A stretch of 64,000 nucleotides of DNA, from contig VDMD01000003.1 in NCBI GenBank assembly GCA_007026445.1, positions 1,240,001 through 1,304,000 of the forward strand, written 5' to 3'. This stretch comes from Schizophyllum amplum. Lineage: Eukaryota > Basidiomycota > Agaricomycetes > Agaricales > Schizophyllaceae. A program made the position numbers and the translations under genes. Of the stretch, positions 32,826 to 44,372 are shown piece after piece. The notes beneath the pieces are model-generated. The model saw only the letters and a list, made by a program, of their open reading frames with translations. It was not told the DNA's origin and searched no databases. Each line of letters opens with the position of its first letter. The first letter of the stretch is position 1.

Positions 32826-34984
32826 CTAGCTACGATCGCTGCGGTCGGCCCACCACCCCATACCTTGATCTTCCCCTTTGCCCTCCGGCGCCACCTCATC
32901 GCCGAGCTTGAACAATGCCCGCAGCTTTCCCCGCTTGTTCTGTGAAGGCGTCGACGACGTGGAGACGCTTGGTCCACACTTCGGCGACCACGGAAGCGCA
33001 GCCCTCGACGCCGTAAACCGCTCAGCGAAACTCGGTCTCGATAGGTTGGGTTGCACGGTGTCTTCCTCCCGTACCGGCTTCACGGGCGTCGACGGTTGCG
33101 TGGCGTTTTCCCTTCTTGAGAGTCGTTTCAAGGCCGCATACAAAAGTTGTGATGCTGCCTGCAAGAACGTCAGCTCAGTGGCGCAGAAGAGGAGGAGCGT
33201 AAAGTTTAACCTTCCTTGCACACTTCCGGTGCCACTGTCTCGACCAGTGGCGCCTTCTCTGGTAGCGGAGCGTTACGCGAGCGATTTATCGCTGAGTTGA
33301 TTGGGGCGTTACGCGACTTGTTCGCGAGGATATTGCCGACCGCAGTAGTAGCACAGGCAATCAACTGGGCAGCGTTCTCACTCGCTTGCGTATCATATTC
33401 AGAATGCGCTTGTCCGGTAGCGATACAAATCGCGTTACTGATCGTAGACTGTTCGTCGCTGGCTAACGTCCGTTCAGCGATGCTTAGTACCATCACCCTG
33501 ACAGATGACAACGAACTAACCTTCGGAAGGACCAGCGACAGATACATGAGCGCAGGTTCCAGCGGGTGCGTGAGCAGAGACCTTATCGTCCGCCGCGGAG
33601 GAAGCGACGACGTCCAGATTGTCGTCGAAGTCGGAGTGCTGGGGCAGCATCGCGAAGACCAGCATCCTATCTTCACCTTCGCAGACGTGCACCCTATCTT
33701 CGCGGATGTGCAAGCCATCTTCGCAGACGTAAACCTGAGATGGATCGGTAGTTAAGATTCGGTTGCTAGACGCGTCGGACATAAAGCTCGAGCTGGCTGA
33801 AGGAGAAGATACACTGGACGACACGTCGAAGAGAGTAGGTGTGAGTAACGCGGAGGCGCGAGGAGGCATAGCAATAGGCATAGATAATGCGGAGATGCGA
33901 GAGGGCATAGAGGACGCGGAGACGCGAGCAGTCATAGTTTGTTGAGAAGCGAGAGTTGTCTGGAGTAAACGAGCGAAGTAGCTGAGGCAGAAAAGATGGC
34001 AGACAAGCGCCGGAACCGCAAGACATAGCGCCTTGTACGCAGCACGCACGATCTTGACAACCTTCTGTGCCACGCAGAAAAGGCCGTATACGAATATGCC
34101 CACGATCGATAGCAGAGTTATAGCTTCTGTGAGCGTGAAATGCGCTTGGTAGGAAACTTGCTGCGTGGAGTAAATCGTGTTACGTGGCGCGATGGGGTCG
34201 TGGGCAAAGAAAATGGTAGGTTCAAGGGCGAGAGGTTCGACAGCTTCTCCGTAGGCGTGAAGGTCTTCAAGGTCGGCAGAGCTGCCGTCTGCAAGTCTAT
34301 CTGTTAGATATAGCTACTAATACCCGCGCTGAGAAGCGTACCCAGAACAGGTTGCACAACGCTACTCTCTAGTCCACTTGGGAGATAAGGAGGGTTGGAG
34401 ACATGAAGGTAGTCCGCCGGGCATACAGGGGCCCTCGATACGCCCGCGGGCTCTGGAGTATGAAGCGCGGACTCTGAAAGCTCGCGTTCATCGATGTGCG
34501 CGAAGTAGCTGCAAGAACCAGCCGCGCACCCATGGGCTCATCGGCGCCAGCGGGTCGCCTCAAATGTGTAGCGCCCTCCTCTAGCGTAAGCGGTTCATCG
34601 ATGGGTTCGTTGGCTGCCTTGCCGTCACAAAGTCCGATAGCACAGCATATCGTGTCGCGAGCTATCAGGTAGATACGGTGCGCAGAACAACCGGCGTTGA
34701 AAGACACAGCTGCCCCACGGTAGCCTTCCGCTGCTTGCCGCAGCACGAGAAGAAATCTTAGTTGCTCCTCGCTCGGAGTACGGCGAAAGATGGTCGGCGA
34801 GAGGGCGGTATCCGATCGCACCAGTAGACGCACGTCGGCGGCTTTCTGTGCGGCGAAGTACCAGGTCGCCTAGCGTCCACAGAACGACGATCTTCTAAGA
34901 GAACACGGAGTCCGCCAGAGTCGGGGCCCGCCCGGGACAGAGGACTTGCTGCGCTGCCGTCCGTCTGAGGAGGAGGTGGTCCAT
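32826..34984 (-). CDS. Putative multi-exon membrane protein, structure unresolved
   Basis: Coding-like pieces lie in order on the - strand, but I could not join them all. The best-supported part runs from about 34514 down to 34347, then across an intron (34346 to about 34293) into 34292-33516. It reads through LEDLHAYGEAVEPLALEP, a hydrophobic segment EAITLLSIVGIFVYGLFCVA, a second one (LCLAVPALVCHLFCLSYFA), and an acidic, Ser-rich region with DFDDNLDVVASSAADD. Downstream pieces near 33440-33215 and 33221-32864 include another hydrophobic stretch (LNFTLLLFCATELTFL) and a basic C-terminal part. A possible start is the ATG at 34984. I recognise no family. It could also be a decaying gene. The limits are approximate. 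Confidence 0.35.
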
Positions 34985-35522
34985 GCTGTGCCTTCCGGAT
35001 GTCGAGTTCAGAAAAGGTTTATAGCGAAGATATAAAGGACGAGGAGAGCTCAAGACATTGGTCTCCGAGGCCAAGAAATGGTCTGAAGTAAAGAGGGCGA
35101 GATCCTTATGTCGATTGACACTGGCAGCAAGAGCCTGGGAAATTCAGCCCCTGTTTGTGACCGGCCCGTGTCCCGGATAAGTAGACCGAACTTGACCAAT
35201 GACTCCGACTCTCACGAGCCTGCTCCTGCCCTCGTGTCGCCGTCATGGTCGAGCAAGTTGGCCAAGGCCCAAGAGCCAGAGGAGCCAAGATACACACGAC
35301 CAATGAATGCTGCACACATGTCTTCCTGGGCAGACCAGACTTCCCACAGTGGCTCTCGGCATGACGCTCAGCGCGCTGCGCGTCTTTTCTTGGTGCTCTC
35401 GACTCCAAGCAAAGGCGCCTCATGGCCAACCTGCGTGTTGCGGCTGTGGCCTTCAACACGTGTAGGGCTTGAACACATAAGAACAACGACGTCGATGAAC
35501 GCCTTGACCGCGCTCATTCACC
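34985..35522. other. Divergent promoter region
   Basis: It lies between the unresolved - strand gene and the first thaumatin-like gene. A frame at 35108-35626 has no family features. No gene is supported. Confidence 0.4.
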
Positions 35523-37473
35523 ATGATTTTGACGAGAAGATTGTCCCGGTCTCTCTTTCTCTTCAGCATTCGCCAGATCGCCGCACGAACCTTCACTGTG
35601 GTAAGCATTCGCCAAGTGCTACATAACTTGACTACTTCTTATATCTTGCTCCTTAGACGAAGTGAGTTTGCCCATTCGCTACCTCGTATATCATACTTTG
35701 AATTTTTACTATCTCATTCAGTTCATGCCCTTTCACGATATGGTGAGTGCCATATTTCCAAGTGAAGCACACTGCCAAGTGAATGATCAGGCCCGCCGTG
35801 AGTCCAGCGAGATCATGCGAACGCTGGACCAACTCAGCTTTACCCAGATGTACACCGATCTCAACGTTGGCACGGCAGTACCAGACCAACCCACTGGGTT
35901 CGTGTTTTTGTGGCCATGCGATGGCATCTTCCTGATCTCCCAGTAGTTGGGAAGCCTCTGCCGGGAGCTCCGCCACCTTCGACGTTCCGGATAACTGGAA
36001 AGCTGGTCGAATTTGGGCAAGCAATATTACCATCGTCCTTGGAAGCCTTTGCTGAGCCAATCCCGGTATCAAGGGTCGCCGGGATTGTGACTTCAGTTCT
36101 GGCTCGACCGATCCCACCACTTGCCTCACCGGTGGCTGTAATGGAGGTCTTCTTTGCGATAACACGACGGGCACTGTGAGCTTCCTCCTTGACAAGAGTG
36201 TACGATAGAACTTCACCGCCCCACAGGGCGTACCGCCGTGCACCGTCGCAGAATGGACGCTACAAGGGGACGGCAATCGCGACTTCTACGACGGTAATTC
36301 AAAGTTTTCGGGCTGTCTGCGCGGTTCCAATGTCGTTAACTCTGATAATAGTGTCCCTGGTCGATGGCTTCGACCTACCCATGAGCATTACTAACACCCA
36401 GAACTGTCCCGTCGCCGGTTGCTTTGTCGACCTTAATCCCTCTTGTACGTCCCCAACAATCATGGGAGTCCACATCACCACTCAATGCATCGCAATGCAG
36501 GTCCGGACGCTCTGAGAGGATCCACGAACAGCACTGGGTCTCCTGTAGGTTGCAATTCTGCATGTCAGGTGGACGACAATCAAGGTTCGTGCGCATTCTA
36601 CTTGCACTGTACAGCAATCAAGAGCAGTTTGATCTCACATCCACGCCTCACCACACCCTCAGCCGACTCGCCAAACTGTTGCTCCGGCAGCTATGCGACC
36701 GCAGATACATGCCCGTCATCCGGTACGCCGCCATCCTCCTCCCTCAGGCAGCGCTCTTATGTATTGGCTGCCCTCATTCGACCGCCTCCTCCTTCCTCCT
36801 CGTCGACCATCCACCTCCTGATTGGCCGTCTGCTTCCTCATCTGACTGATTTCTCCTCATCGCGCAACCCCTCCAGGCGTCGCCTACTACTCCTACTTCA
36901 AGGGTAACTGCCCCAACGCGTATGCCTACGCGTACGACGAGTCGTCTGGGACCGCGCTGTTCACGTGCGACGCGTCGTTGGATGCGGACTATACGCTGGA
37001 GTTTTGCCCGTAAGTGCTTACAACTCTGCATGGGAGGGGAGAGGGTGAGGGGAGGCGCGCTGGGCGTCTTTTTATGCGAGCGTGCTAGATGCTTCCTTCA
37101 CGAGGGCGCCTTGTGTTACTGGCATTGCGTACGAGCGTGCTGGACCTAGGCGCCTTATGTACGAAGCTGCTGAGTTCATATCGATCTTTCTTAGGTCCGC
37201 CAATGCCAGTACCTCCACTGCGGCGTCGGGATCAACACCAGCGACCTCTGGGCCTGCGTCAGCTACATCGCAGAACGGAGGGCCAGGTATGAATATGCGC
37301 GGGATGTTGTAAGGTGTGCTCCGCGCTGACCACTGGCCTCGACAGCTTCCAGCTCGACCTCGTCGACTGATGAGAACGCGGCGAGGAGCCTTGGGACCGA
37401 CGTGAACGGCGCATTCGTGCATCTGACCTACGCCTTTGGATTGTTAATAGTGGTGCATTTCAAGTTGCTCTAA
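35523..37473 (+). CDS. Thaumatin-like protein with GPI-type tail, 14 exons
   Basis: Exons: 35523-35600, 35657-35661, 35722-35742, 35791-35797, 35848-35897, 35947-36016, 36074-36175, 36227-36293, 36352-36444, 36501-36584, 36663-36722, 36877-37009, 37195-37286 and 37346-37473. Every phase closes, giving 329 residues. A weak signal peptide ends IAA-RTFTV. The thaumatin core follows: VTNSCPFTIWPAMYTDLNVG, FDVPDNWKAGRIW, GRRDCDF, CNGGLLC, DVSLVDGFDLPM, then many Cys and CPNAYAYAYDESSGTALF. The core ends TLEFCP. A Ser/Thr/Ala-rich linker and a hydrophobic end (FVHLTYAFGLLIVVHF) look like a GPI-anchor signal. Exons 2 and 4 are 5 and 7 nt long. Intron 6 is GC-AG. If intron 12 is retained, a TAA at 37011 ends a 257-residue form. 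The role is probably wall glucan binding or modification; this is inferred. Confidence 0.88.
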
Positions 37474-38294
37474 AGTGGCGTGTCGATGGGTATGCATCTG
37501 CATTTTTTGCATACAGTGAGTCCCTCAAATCTTGCACGCGAGCTCTTGCTGATGCGCGGTCAGTGACGTATCCAGAGCTACACTTGTCCTTAGTCGCGTT
37601 ACTTACAAAGCTGGCTTGACAGTAACTTTATCCCTACGAACGTCTGCCTGGGGAGACTAACTTTATCCGCCTCAAAAATCCCTGGCTCGTCTCTTCGACC
37701 CCCTCGGCTGCAAGTTCTCACGAGGTTGTTTTGTGTTCCAATCCTGTCAGAAACGATATGCCACGGACCAGCGAAAGAGCATAGACAACGCCGCGGGACG
37801 CTATGCGCCATATGCAAGTTTACAAAACCATGCGCCCGCAATCTCCATCCTCAGCGCCCAATGCACCGTGCCTTCTCCCCACCAGGTATGTGCCTGGTCC
37901 ATGTCTTGAATAAGCTGCTGAGCTGCCCGCCGCAAGGTGCAGTGCAGCGGAATAGTGCCCTCCGGTCATGATCGTCAACCAATCACGTCGGCGTCTTCCG
38001 GCAACGGTCTCCGTGGTCCATGCAGGTCCAAACTCCAGATCCAATGACAATGACTCGCATCATACACCCTGCGCGGGCACCTCTGCGCCCACCTGAACAT
38101 GATACAGGCTTACAGTTCAAGGCACCCCATGAATGGCCCGACGGTGCGTGCCAGCTACAAATTCCGAACAACTTCGGGAATTGTTGGCGAGCGTATATAT
38201 GCAGGCTCACGGGGAGGTGAGAGAGCAAGTTTGAGCTGCACAACTCTGACTTGACTCTCCTATAGTGCTATCGCGGTACTGCTTACGCTCAAAG
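37474..38294. other. Spacer between the two thaumatin-like genes
   Basis: It is presumably the promoter of the second thaumatin-like gene. No gene was seen. Short frames here carry no family motif. Confidence 0.5.
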
Positions 38295-39212
38295 ATGTCC
38301 ATGCGTGTCGTTTCTGCGCTTGCCCTCGCCGCGGTCGCGTCCGCGCGCACGTTTACTGTGAGTGGCATTGTCTAGGGTGCTGGGCGGCTGGGAGACGGTT
38401 TTGGTAACGCGTTTATACAGGTGTACAATGCGTGCCCATTCACCATCTGGCCGGGAATGTATACAGACTTGAACGCCGGGTCCGCTATTCCTGACTACAC
38501 GACCGGCTGGGAGGCCGCGCCGTACACGGCCGTGAGCTTCAACGTCCCCGATAATTGGACAGCGGGACGTATCTGGGTTAGTCGACTTCTATCCTGGATT
38601 TATCCTCCAGAATAATGTGTCCACAGGGCCGCCGCAACTGCGACTTCTCGACCAACCCGGGCCCCAACTCTTGCATCGACGGCGGCTGCAACGGCGGCCT
38701 CGTTTGCGACCCTTACAGTGGGACGGGCGTGCCGCCTGCCACCGTCGCCGAGTGGTCGCTCGGAGACAAGCAGGGGCTTGACAACTACGACGTCTCTCTC
38801 GTCGACGGGTACAACCTGCCCATGCGCATCACCAACAACGTTGGCTGCCCGGTCGCTGACTGCCCCGTCGACCTTGGACCCAACTGCCCGGACAACCTGA
38901 AGGGCCCGTACGACTCGGTTGGCTTCCCCGTGGGCTGCAAGTCCGCGTGTCTTGCGGACCCGTCGAACGCGGCTGCGTGCTGTAATGGCGCCTATGTGGG
39001 GGGCCCGCAGGACTGCCCGTCCTCGGGGTCGTCATCGTACAGCTACTTCAAGTCGAACTGCCCGAACTCATACGCGTACGCGTACGACGAGCCCTCGGGC
39101 ACGGCGCTGTGGTACTGCGATGCCTCGCTCAGTGCTGGTAAGTGCATTGACCCTGCATCTGCGAAAGGGAGTTGACGCGCTTGCAGACTACACCCTTACT
39201 TTCTGCCCGTAA
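38295..39212 (+). CDS. Thaumatin-like protein, secreted
   Basis: Four exons (38295-38357, 38421-38576, 38627-39137, 39187-39212) give 251 residues. A clear signal peptide (MSMRVVSALALAAVASA) precedes RTFTVYNACPFTIWPGMYTD. The Cys-rich thaumatin core includes GRRNCDFSTNPGPNSC, CNGGLVC, DVSLVDGYNLPMRI, CKSACLADP and CPNSYAYAYDEPSGTALWYC. It ends DYTLTFCP with no tail, so it should be freely secreted. It is a tandem paralog of the 35.5-37.5 kb gene, with which it shares the intron after RTFT(V) (shifted by one codon) and the one after GRIW. It lacks nine or more of that gene's introns but has one, near its 3' end, that the other gene lacks. Confidence 0.95.
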
Positions 39213-39917
39213 TCACCATGCCTTTGGGGGGGGGGGGGGGGGGGTGTTTAGGACTGAAGGTGTTTATGTATTGTGGATATGTATGGTCAGTCACATCAGT
39301 GGGCCTTGTAATGAGAGCTTTGTCTGTATGGGTCCAAACCACGTGTCGGATCGGCGGCCTACTCAAATCAAGGCAGCCTGTGCCAAGCTCATGTTGAAGC
39401 TGAAGTTCGGGTTGACTTCAACTTAAGTTCAGCCCTGATTCATCCACTTGTCATCGACCGTCGACCTCGATGTCAGCTCCGGGTGAATAAACTGACTCTT
39501 GACTGAGGCGTGAGGCGCGGAGTCGCAGCAAATGGGATCTCTGCAAATGTAGGCTGCGCCGCTGCGGCGTCCACCTCTGATATCCTCCTCGTTCGAAACT
39601 CGCGGACAGTCGCGGACGAGGCAACGGGGCAGCCGACGGTTCGCATCTCTTGAGCTCAACGCGACTGGCGGCGACGGCCTAGGCTCCGCAAGAGAGGGGC
39701 TGGCCGTGGAAGTTGATGGTGATGCGGTTGAAAGGGTAGTGACCTTGGCAACGCGAGGCGACCCAGGAGAACGGGGAAATCAAAAGGGCGGCTCGCTGTT
39801 TCGTTCCTTGCCTCTCGCTCTCACCCCTTCGTTCGCTCTTGGCCGACCAACAGGCTTGGTCTCTCCGTCTCTCATTTATCCAGACGCAGCGCGTTCCCTC
39901 CTTACCCGTGTGCAGCG
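39213..39917. other. Intergenic region upstream of the NADPH oxidase
   Basis: No gene was seen. A 19-nt G run begins 14 nt after the thaumatin stop codon and is listed separately. The last 100 nt before the oxidase ATG are rich in CTCTC and TCGTTC pyrimidine tracts. Confidence 0.45.
39226..39244. repeat. Poly(G) tract of 19 nt
   Basis: Nineteen consecutive G residues 14 nt after the stop codon of the second thaumatin-like gene, so in its 3' untranslated region. The exact length may be a sequencing or assembly error. Confidence 0.9.
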
Positions 39918-42008
39918 ATGGCAAAGGTCCTCAACAAGTATCTTTCGGGCCTCGACTTTGCGGACAGAGGCAGGCCGGCGCACCTCGACCAGCATGTCGA
40001 CATGGCGAACACGTACGAGGGTAGCACTGAGCCGAAGCATCTCCAGCGGAACAAGACGGAGCGCTGGCGGTTGCAGGGCATTCAGCGGACGACGACCTCC
40101 ACGCCGACTGCCATGCCCAAGGTCCAGGGCTGGCAGCAGAGGCTCGGCGTGTGGATGATCAACGAGGGTGGACGGCAGCTTTTCTTTGGCGCCTTCATCT
40201 TCCTTCACATCATTGTCACGGTCTTCGGCTTCATGCATTACCAGCTGAAGGACAATCTTGTCACCGCACGCTCCCTCTTCGGCTATGGCTTCTGTATGTG
40301 CTCACACCATTCACCCAGATATGTTCGCTGATCTGCATGCAGCCATCGCTCGTGCGGCGGCCCTCGTCCTCCACGTCGACGTGATCTTCATCCTGTTCCC
40401 TGTCTGCCGCAACTTCATCTCCCTCCTGCGCCGCACCCCGCTGAACGACTTCATCCCCTTCGACAAGAACATCACATTCCACAAAGCCGTCGCATGGTCT
40501 ATCGTCTTCTTCTCCGTCGTCCACACCGCCGCGCACATGGTCAACTTCGCCAACCTCGCGATGGTGGACACCGACGCGAAGACGACTGGTCAGCGCATCG
40601 TCGCCTTCCTCATGGCCAACTTCGCCACCGGTCCCGGTATCACGGGCTGGATCATGTGGGCGTCCCTTGGCACCATGGTCTTCTTCGCCATGGAGAAGCG
40701 TCGCCGTGCCCACTTCAACCGGTTCTGGTACACGCACCACCTGTTTATTGTCTTCTTCGTCAACTGGCAATTGCACGGCATGTTCTGCATGATCCAGCCT
40801 GACCGTCCGCCCTTCTGCTCCTTCAACACCATTGGTGTCTTCTGGGTAAGTCGTTTGCGCAAGTATTGAGAACCTTGAACCAACCGTCGCACAGCGCTAC
40901 TGGCTCGCAGGTGGTGTTGTGTGGATCTTTGAGCGCATCCTTCGTGAAGTCCGCTCCCGCCACCGCACGTACATCCACAAGGTCATCCAGCACCCCTCCG
41001 ACGTTATGGAGTTGCAGATCAAGAAGGAGAAGACCACGGTTCGTGCACGTCTTCTGAACCATCTATCAATATCCTCACCAGCCTCTGCAGACCCGCGCCG
41101 GCCAGTACATCTTCCTCTCGTGCCCCGAGGTTTCGTACTTCCAGTGGCACCCGTTTACTCTCACGAGCGCCCCCGAGGAGGACTACATCTCCGTGCACAT
41201 TCGCATGGTTGGCGATTTCACGCGCGAACTGGCCCGCGTCTGTGGCTGCGAGTTCGAGAAGAAGGGCAAGGGCGGTACGCCCGCGACCGGGAAGCTCGTC
41301 GGCTCGGACTCGAACCCACCTCTGAACAGGGCCCTGCCGCGTGTCATGGTTGACGGGCCCTTCGGTAGCGCTAGTGAAGACTTCTCCAACTACGAGGCCA
41401 TCCTCTTGGTCGGTGGTGGTATCGGTGTTACGCCGTTCGCTTCGTATGTGTCTATGACGTGCTTACCGCTTCCTTCATAAGCTGATGACCTTAATCCAAC
41501 AGCATACTGAAGTCGATTTGGTACCGCATGAACAACTTCAACACCTCGAAGCCGACGCGGCTCTCGAAGGTCTACTTCACCTGGGTCATCCGCGACTTCA
41601 CGCAGGCGGAGTGGTTCCACTCGCTCCTGCATGCCATCGAGGAGCAGGACACGCAGAACCGCATCGAGATCAACATCTACCTCACCGCAAAGATCAAGGA
41701 GGACGAGATCAACAACATCATCGTCCAGGACGTCGGCGCGGAGAAGGACGCCATTACCTCCCTGCGCGCGCCCACGCACTTCGGTCGTCCGAACTGGGAC
41801 AGGGTGTTTGGGTCCATCGTCGAGAAGCACCCGGAGACGGATGTCGGTGTGGTACGTACAATAACTCCTTGTACCTAGGATGATGTCGCTGATGTTTCCA
41901 CAGTTCTTCTGCGGCCCGCCCGTCCTGTCGCGGCAGCTGCACCAGATGTCGAACAAGTACTCGCAGCCCGACGGTACGCGCTTCTTCTTCGGCAAGGAGA
42001 ACTTCTAA
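39918..42008 (+). CDS. NADPH oxidase (Nox)
   Basis: It transfers electrons from NADPH through FAD and two hemes to O2, making superoxide outside or in vesicles; in fungi it drives differentiation. Six exons (39918-40293, 40343-40845, 40895-41038, 41091-41443, 41503-41851, 41904-42008) give 609 residues. Heme ligands are the spaced His pairs [15 protein letters not shown] and [13 protein letters not shown]. The FAD site is [17 protein letters not shown]. The NADPH parts are [29 protein letters not shown] and FFCGPP, and the end is FGKENF, with the terminal Phe typical of the family. About 75 residues precede the first membrane helix, longer than expected for NoxA and nearer NoxB; the isoform call is tentative. 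There is no EF-hand, so it is not NoxC. An insert after [12 protein letters not shown] is Gly/Pro-rich. Confidence 0.96.
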
Positions 42009-42236
42009 GCGCGTCTGCTTTGCCGAAAAGCGCGCCTGCCTCCTTGGAGTCCGCACCTGTCGTTACGCCTACTTACCATAGATACTTCTTCACCGATGCT
42101 GTGCATCTCTACCACGGACTAATCATGTACTTACCAGAGCACAATTGGGATTGGGTTGACGAGAGCTGCCACCTTGTTCTCTGCCCTTTTACGCTGAGAC
42201 AACTCAGGTAAGTGTCTCCTGCTATCTAGCGACTGA

Positions 42237-43995
42237 TCACCGTCGGTACAACACTGCCATCTCCGCCGACACGACCCCAAGACCCACACCCGCCATGACC
42301 AACAGCGGCAGCAAGTTCCAGTACGCGAATGTCCGCTGCCGTACCACGATACCGCGCTGCCGCAAGATCCCCACCCACAGCAGACCCGCCAGGCTCGCGC
42401 AGAATGTGACGCCGACCGCGCCGATGTTGCTGGCCACCGCGAGTGCGATGGCCCCTGCGCGCAGCGTCGACGACGGCACGCCCGGCGCCGCGCGCAAAAC
42501 CTTCACCAGCAGGATTGTTGCGCCGATGTTGGTGCCTGCGCAGTTGCAGAGGGCGATGCCGAGTGCGCCGACGAACCAGATGGTGGCGTGCAGCGCGCCG
42601 CCGGTGGCGAGGAGGTACCAGGTGGCGAAGACGTCGATCCAGCCCTGTTGGGCGAGTCCTTCGATGAGGATGAACTGAGAGAAGGCGAAGGGGACTGGAG
42701 GTAGGTGAGTGCGATGGTTGAAAGGCAAGAGGGGGCTTACCGAGAGCGAGAGGCAGGCGTGGCAGCGCGGCGGCGAGAGTGGGGAAGTGGCGTGACCACT
42801 TAATTCTCGTGCGGGCTAGTAAAGCGGTGAGCTTGGGGAATATGGGTTGAATCAGGTCCTTGTCGGCACTGGTTACGGTCACTTTCTTTTCTTGCGCAGG
42901 AGCGCGCTTCGAGTCGGCGTCGTTTGGCGGGTACGTGTGCGCGCCGCTTCCCTGCTTCGCGGTTGAACACAGTTCGTCACCCGCTGCGACGGTTTCGCTG
43001 ACAGAATTCCGCGCATTGTCGGTAGGGTCCATGTGCGCCTCATTCGAGAAGTCTCCCCTCGAATAGCGATAATGGTCCCAGATGATATCGAACACCAATT
43101 TGCCGAGTGCGAATGGAAGGCTGACCATCCAGACATCTATGTGGAAGAAGCTGACGACGATGATGACGAGCAGGCAGGCGCCGAGCATGCTAGCGCCCAC
43201 CCAGGCCCCGAATGGATCGTGCAGAACGTCCTTCGGGTCAAGGTACGCCTGGCGCTCGAGCCTTCTTGGAATGTGCGTTGCATCCCTGAACTGAAAACCG
43301 AGCGCCAGAAGGCCGCATGTGCAGCACGCCACAAAGGGCAGGATCGTATAAGCCGTGAACGCAACATTGTTGACGCCAAAGCCTGGTCGCAATCCTCAGC
43401 CTGTAACGTGCGGCTTTTGACGGGAGCTAGTCTCACCTTCACATATGACCACGTTCGTTGGGTTTCCCAAGAACAAGACCATGCTGGCCGTGTTCGCTGC
43501 CGTGAACTCGGACATGAGCCACGGCAATGGCTCCAGCTCATTCGCTTGAGTGTAGTAAAGGAGGAAGACCGTCCCGGAGAGGATGACAGGGTCGTTGCCG
43601 ATGAACAGGGTCAGCAGCGTGAGCATGCTGTAGAAGTAGACAAAGAGTCGTGGTCCACTCGTGCCGCCCTTGTTGCTAACCCAGAATGCGACGGCCTTTA
43701 GTAGCCCTGTCGCGTCGAGCGTGATAGACATGTATGCGAGGGTGATGAAGAGGATGAGGACGTTGTATGGTTTCAGGCCGTCAGTGCCCACGATGCCGTT
43801 GCGAATGTCGGTCGCCCCGATGCATTGTGCAGCCCATAATATGGCTATGGCCAAGATAGGCGCCGTATTAAGATTGACAGGTACTTTGCGACGACCGACG
43901 TAGGGAAGACGAATGTAAAAGGACCATGGGTAGATCACGAAGATGACAGACAGAACGAAGAAAACCAGAGTGACGACGGAGAATTGAGTGACCAT
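42237..43995 (-). CDS. ArsB/NhaD-type membrane permease
   Basis: Three exons (43995-43437, 43382-42741, 42694-42237) give 552 residues with about eleven hydrophobic segments. The pattern of two half-repeats with re-entrant loops (TLFIGNDPVILSGTVFLLYYT and FLGNPTNVVIC; later CNCAGTNIGATILLV and ASNIGAVGVTFC) is that of the ion transporter superfamily containing arsenite pump ArsB and Na+/H+ antiporter NhaD. The halves are split by a long, polar, cytosolic-type loop (about residues 275-380; SRGDFSNEAHMD to KVTVTSADKDL). The substrate is unknown: arsenite, sodium or an organic anion are all possible. It converges with the Nox gene, 228 nt apart. An in-frame upstream region lacks ATG, so 43995 is the start. 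Confidence 0.9.
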
Positions 43996-44372
43996 CGGAT
44001 ACTGGGGTCGCGCACAGGTCTTGGGGACAGCTAAGAGGAGACCTTTTGAGCGAAAACGGTACAACAACACATTTCTGCTTGCTGGACAGATAGAACTCGA
44101 AACCTCGAAGTTGTCGTAGTATCGTACGTCACAATCTGGACGTCACGTGAAAATCGAACTTGGGGCGTGATTATGATGGCCACATGGTTTTCGCAAGTAC
44201 TGATTCGCAGCTGGGCTACTCGCGCCTGGTAATTCATCATTGGGTACAGTTCTGCCGAAGCATATGTGATGTTGGATTCAAGAGAAGAAATCAAAGTATG
44301 GGCTACAAGGATCCTTTCAGCTGTGCGAGAGGAGTCAGATCACTCAACGGAGGCGCCGATCTCGAAATTTAC

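Noticed and set aside
35523..37013. First thaumatin gene as a frameshifted pseudogene
   Set aside because: The apparent frameshifts are all resolved by introns with good splice sites; every Cys block and all phases are intact once micro-exons are used.
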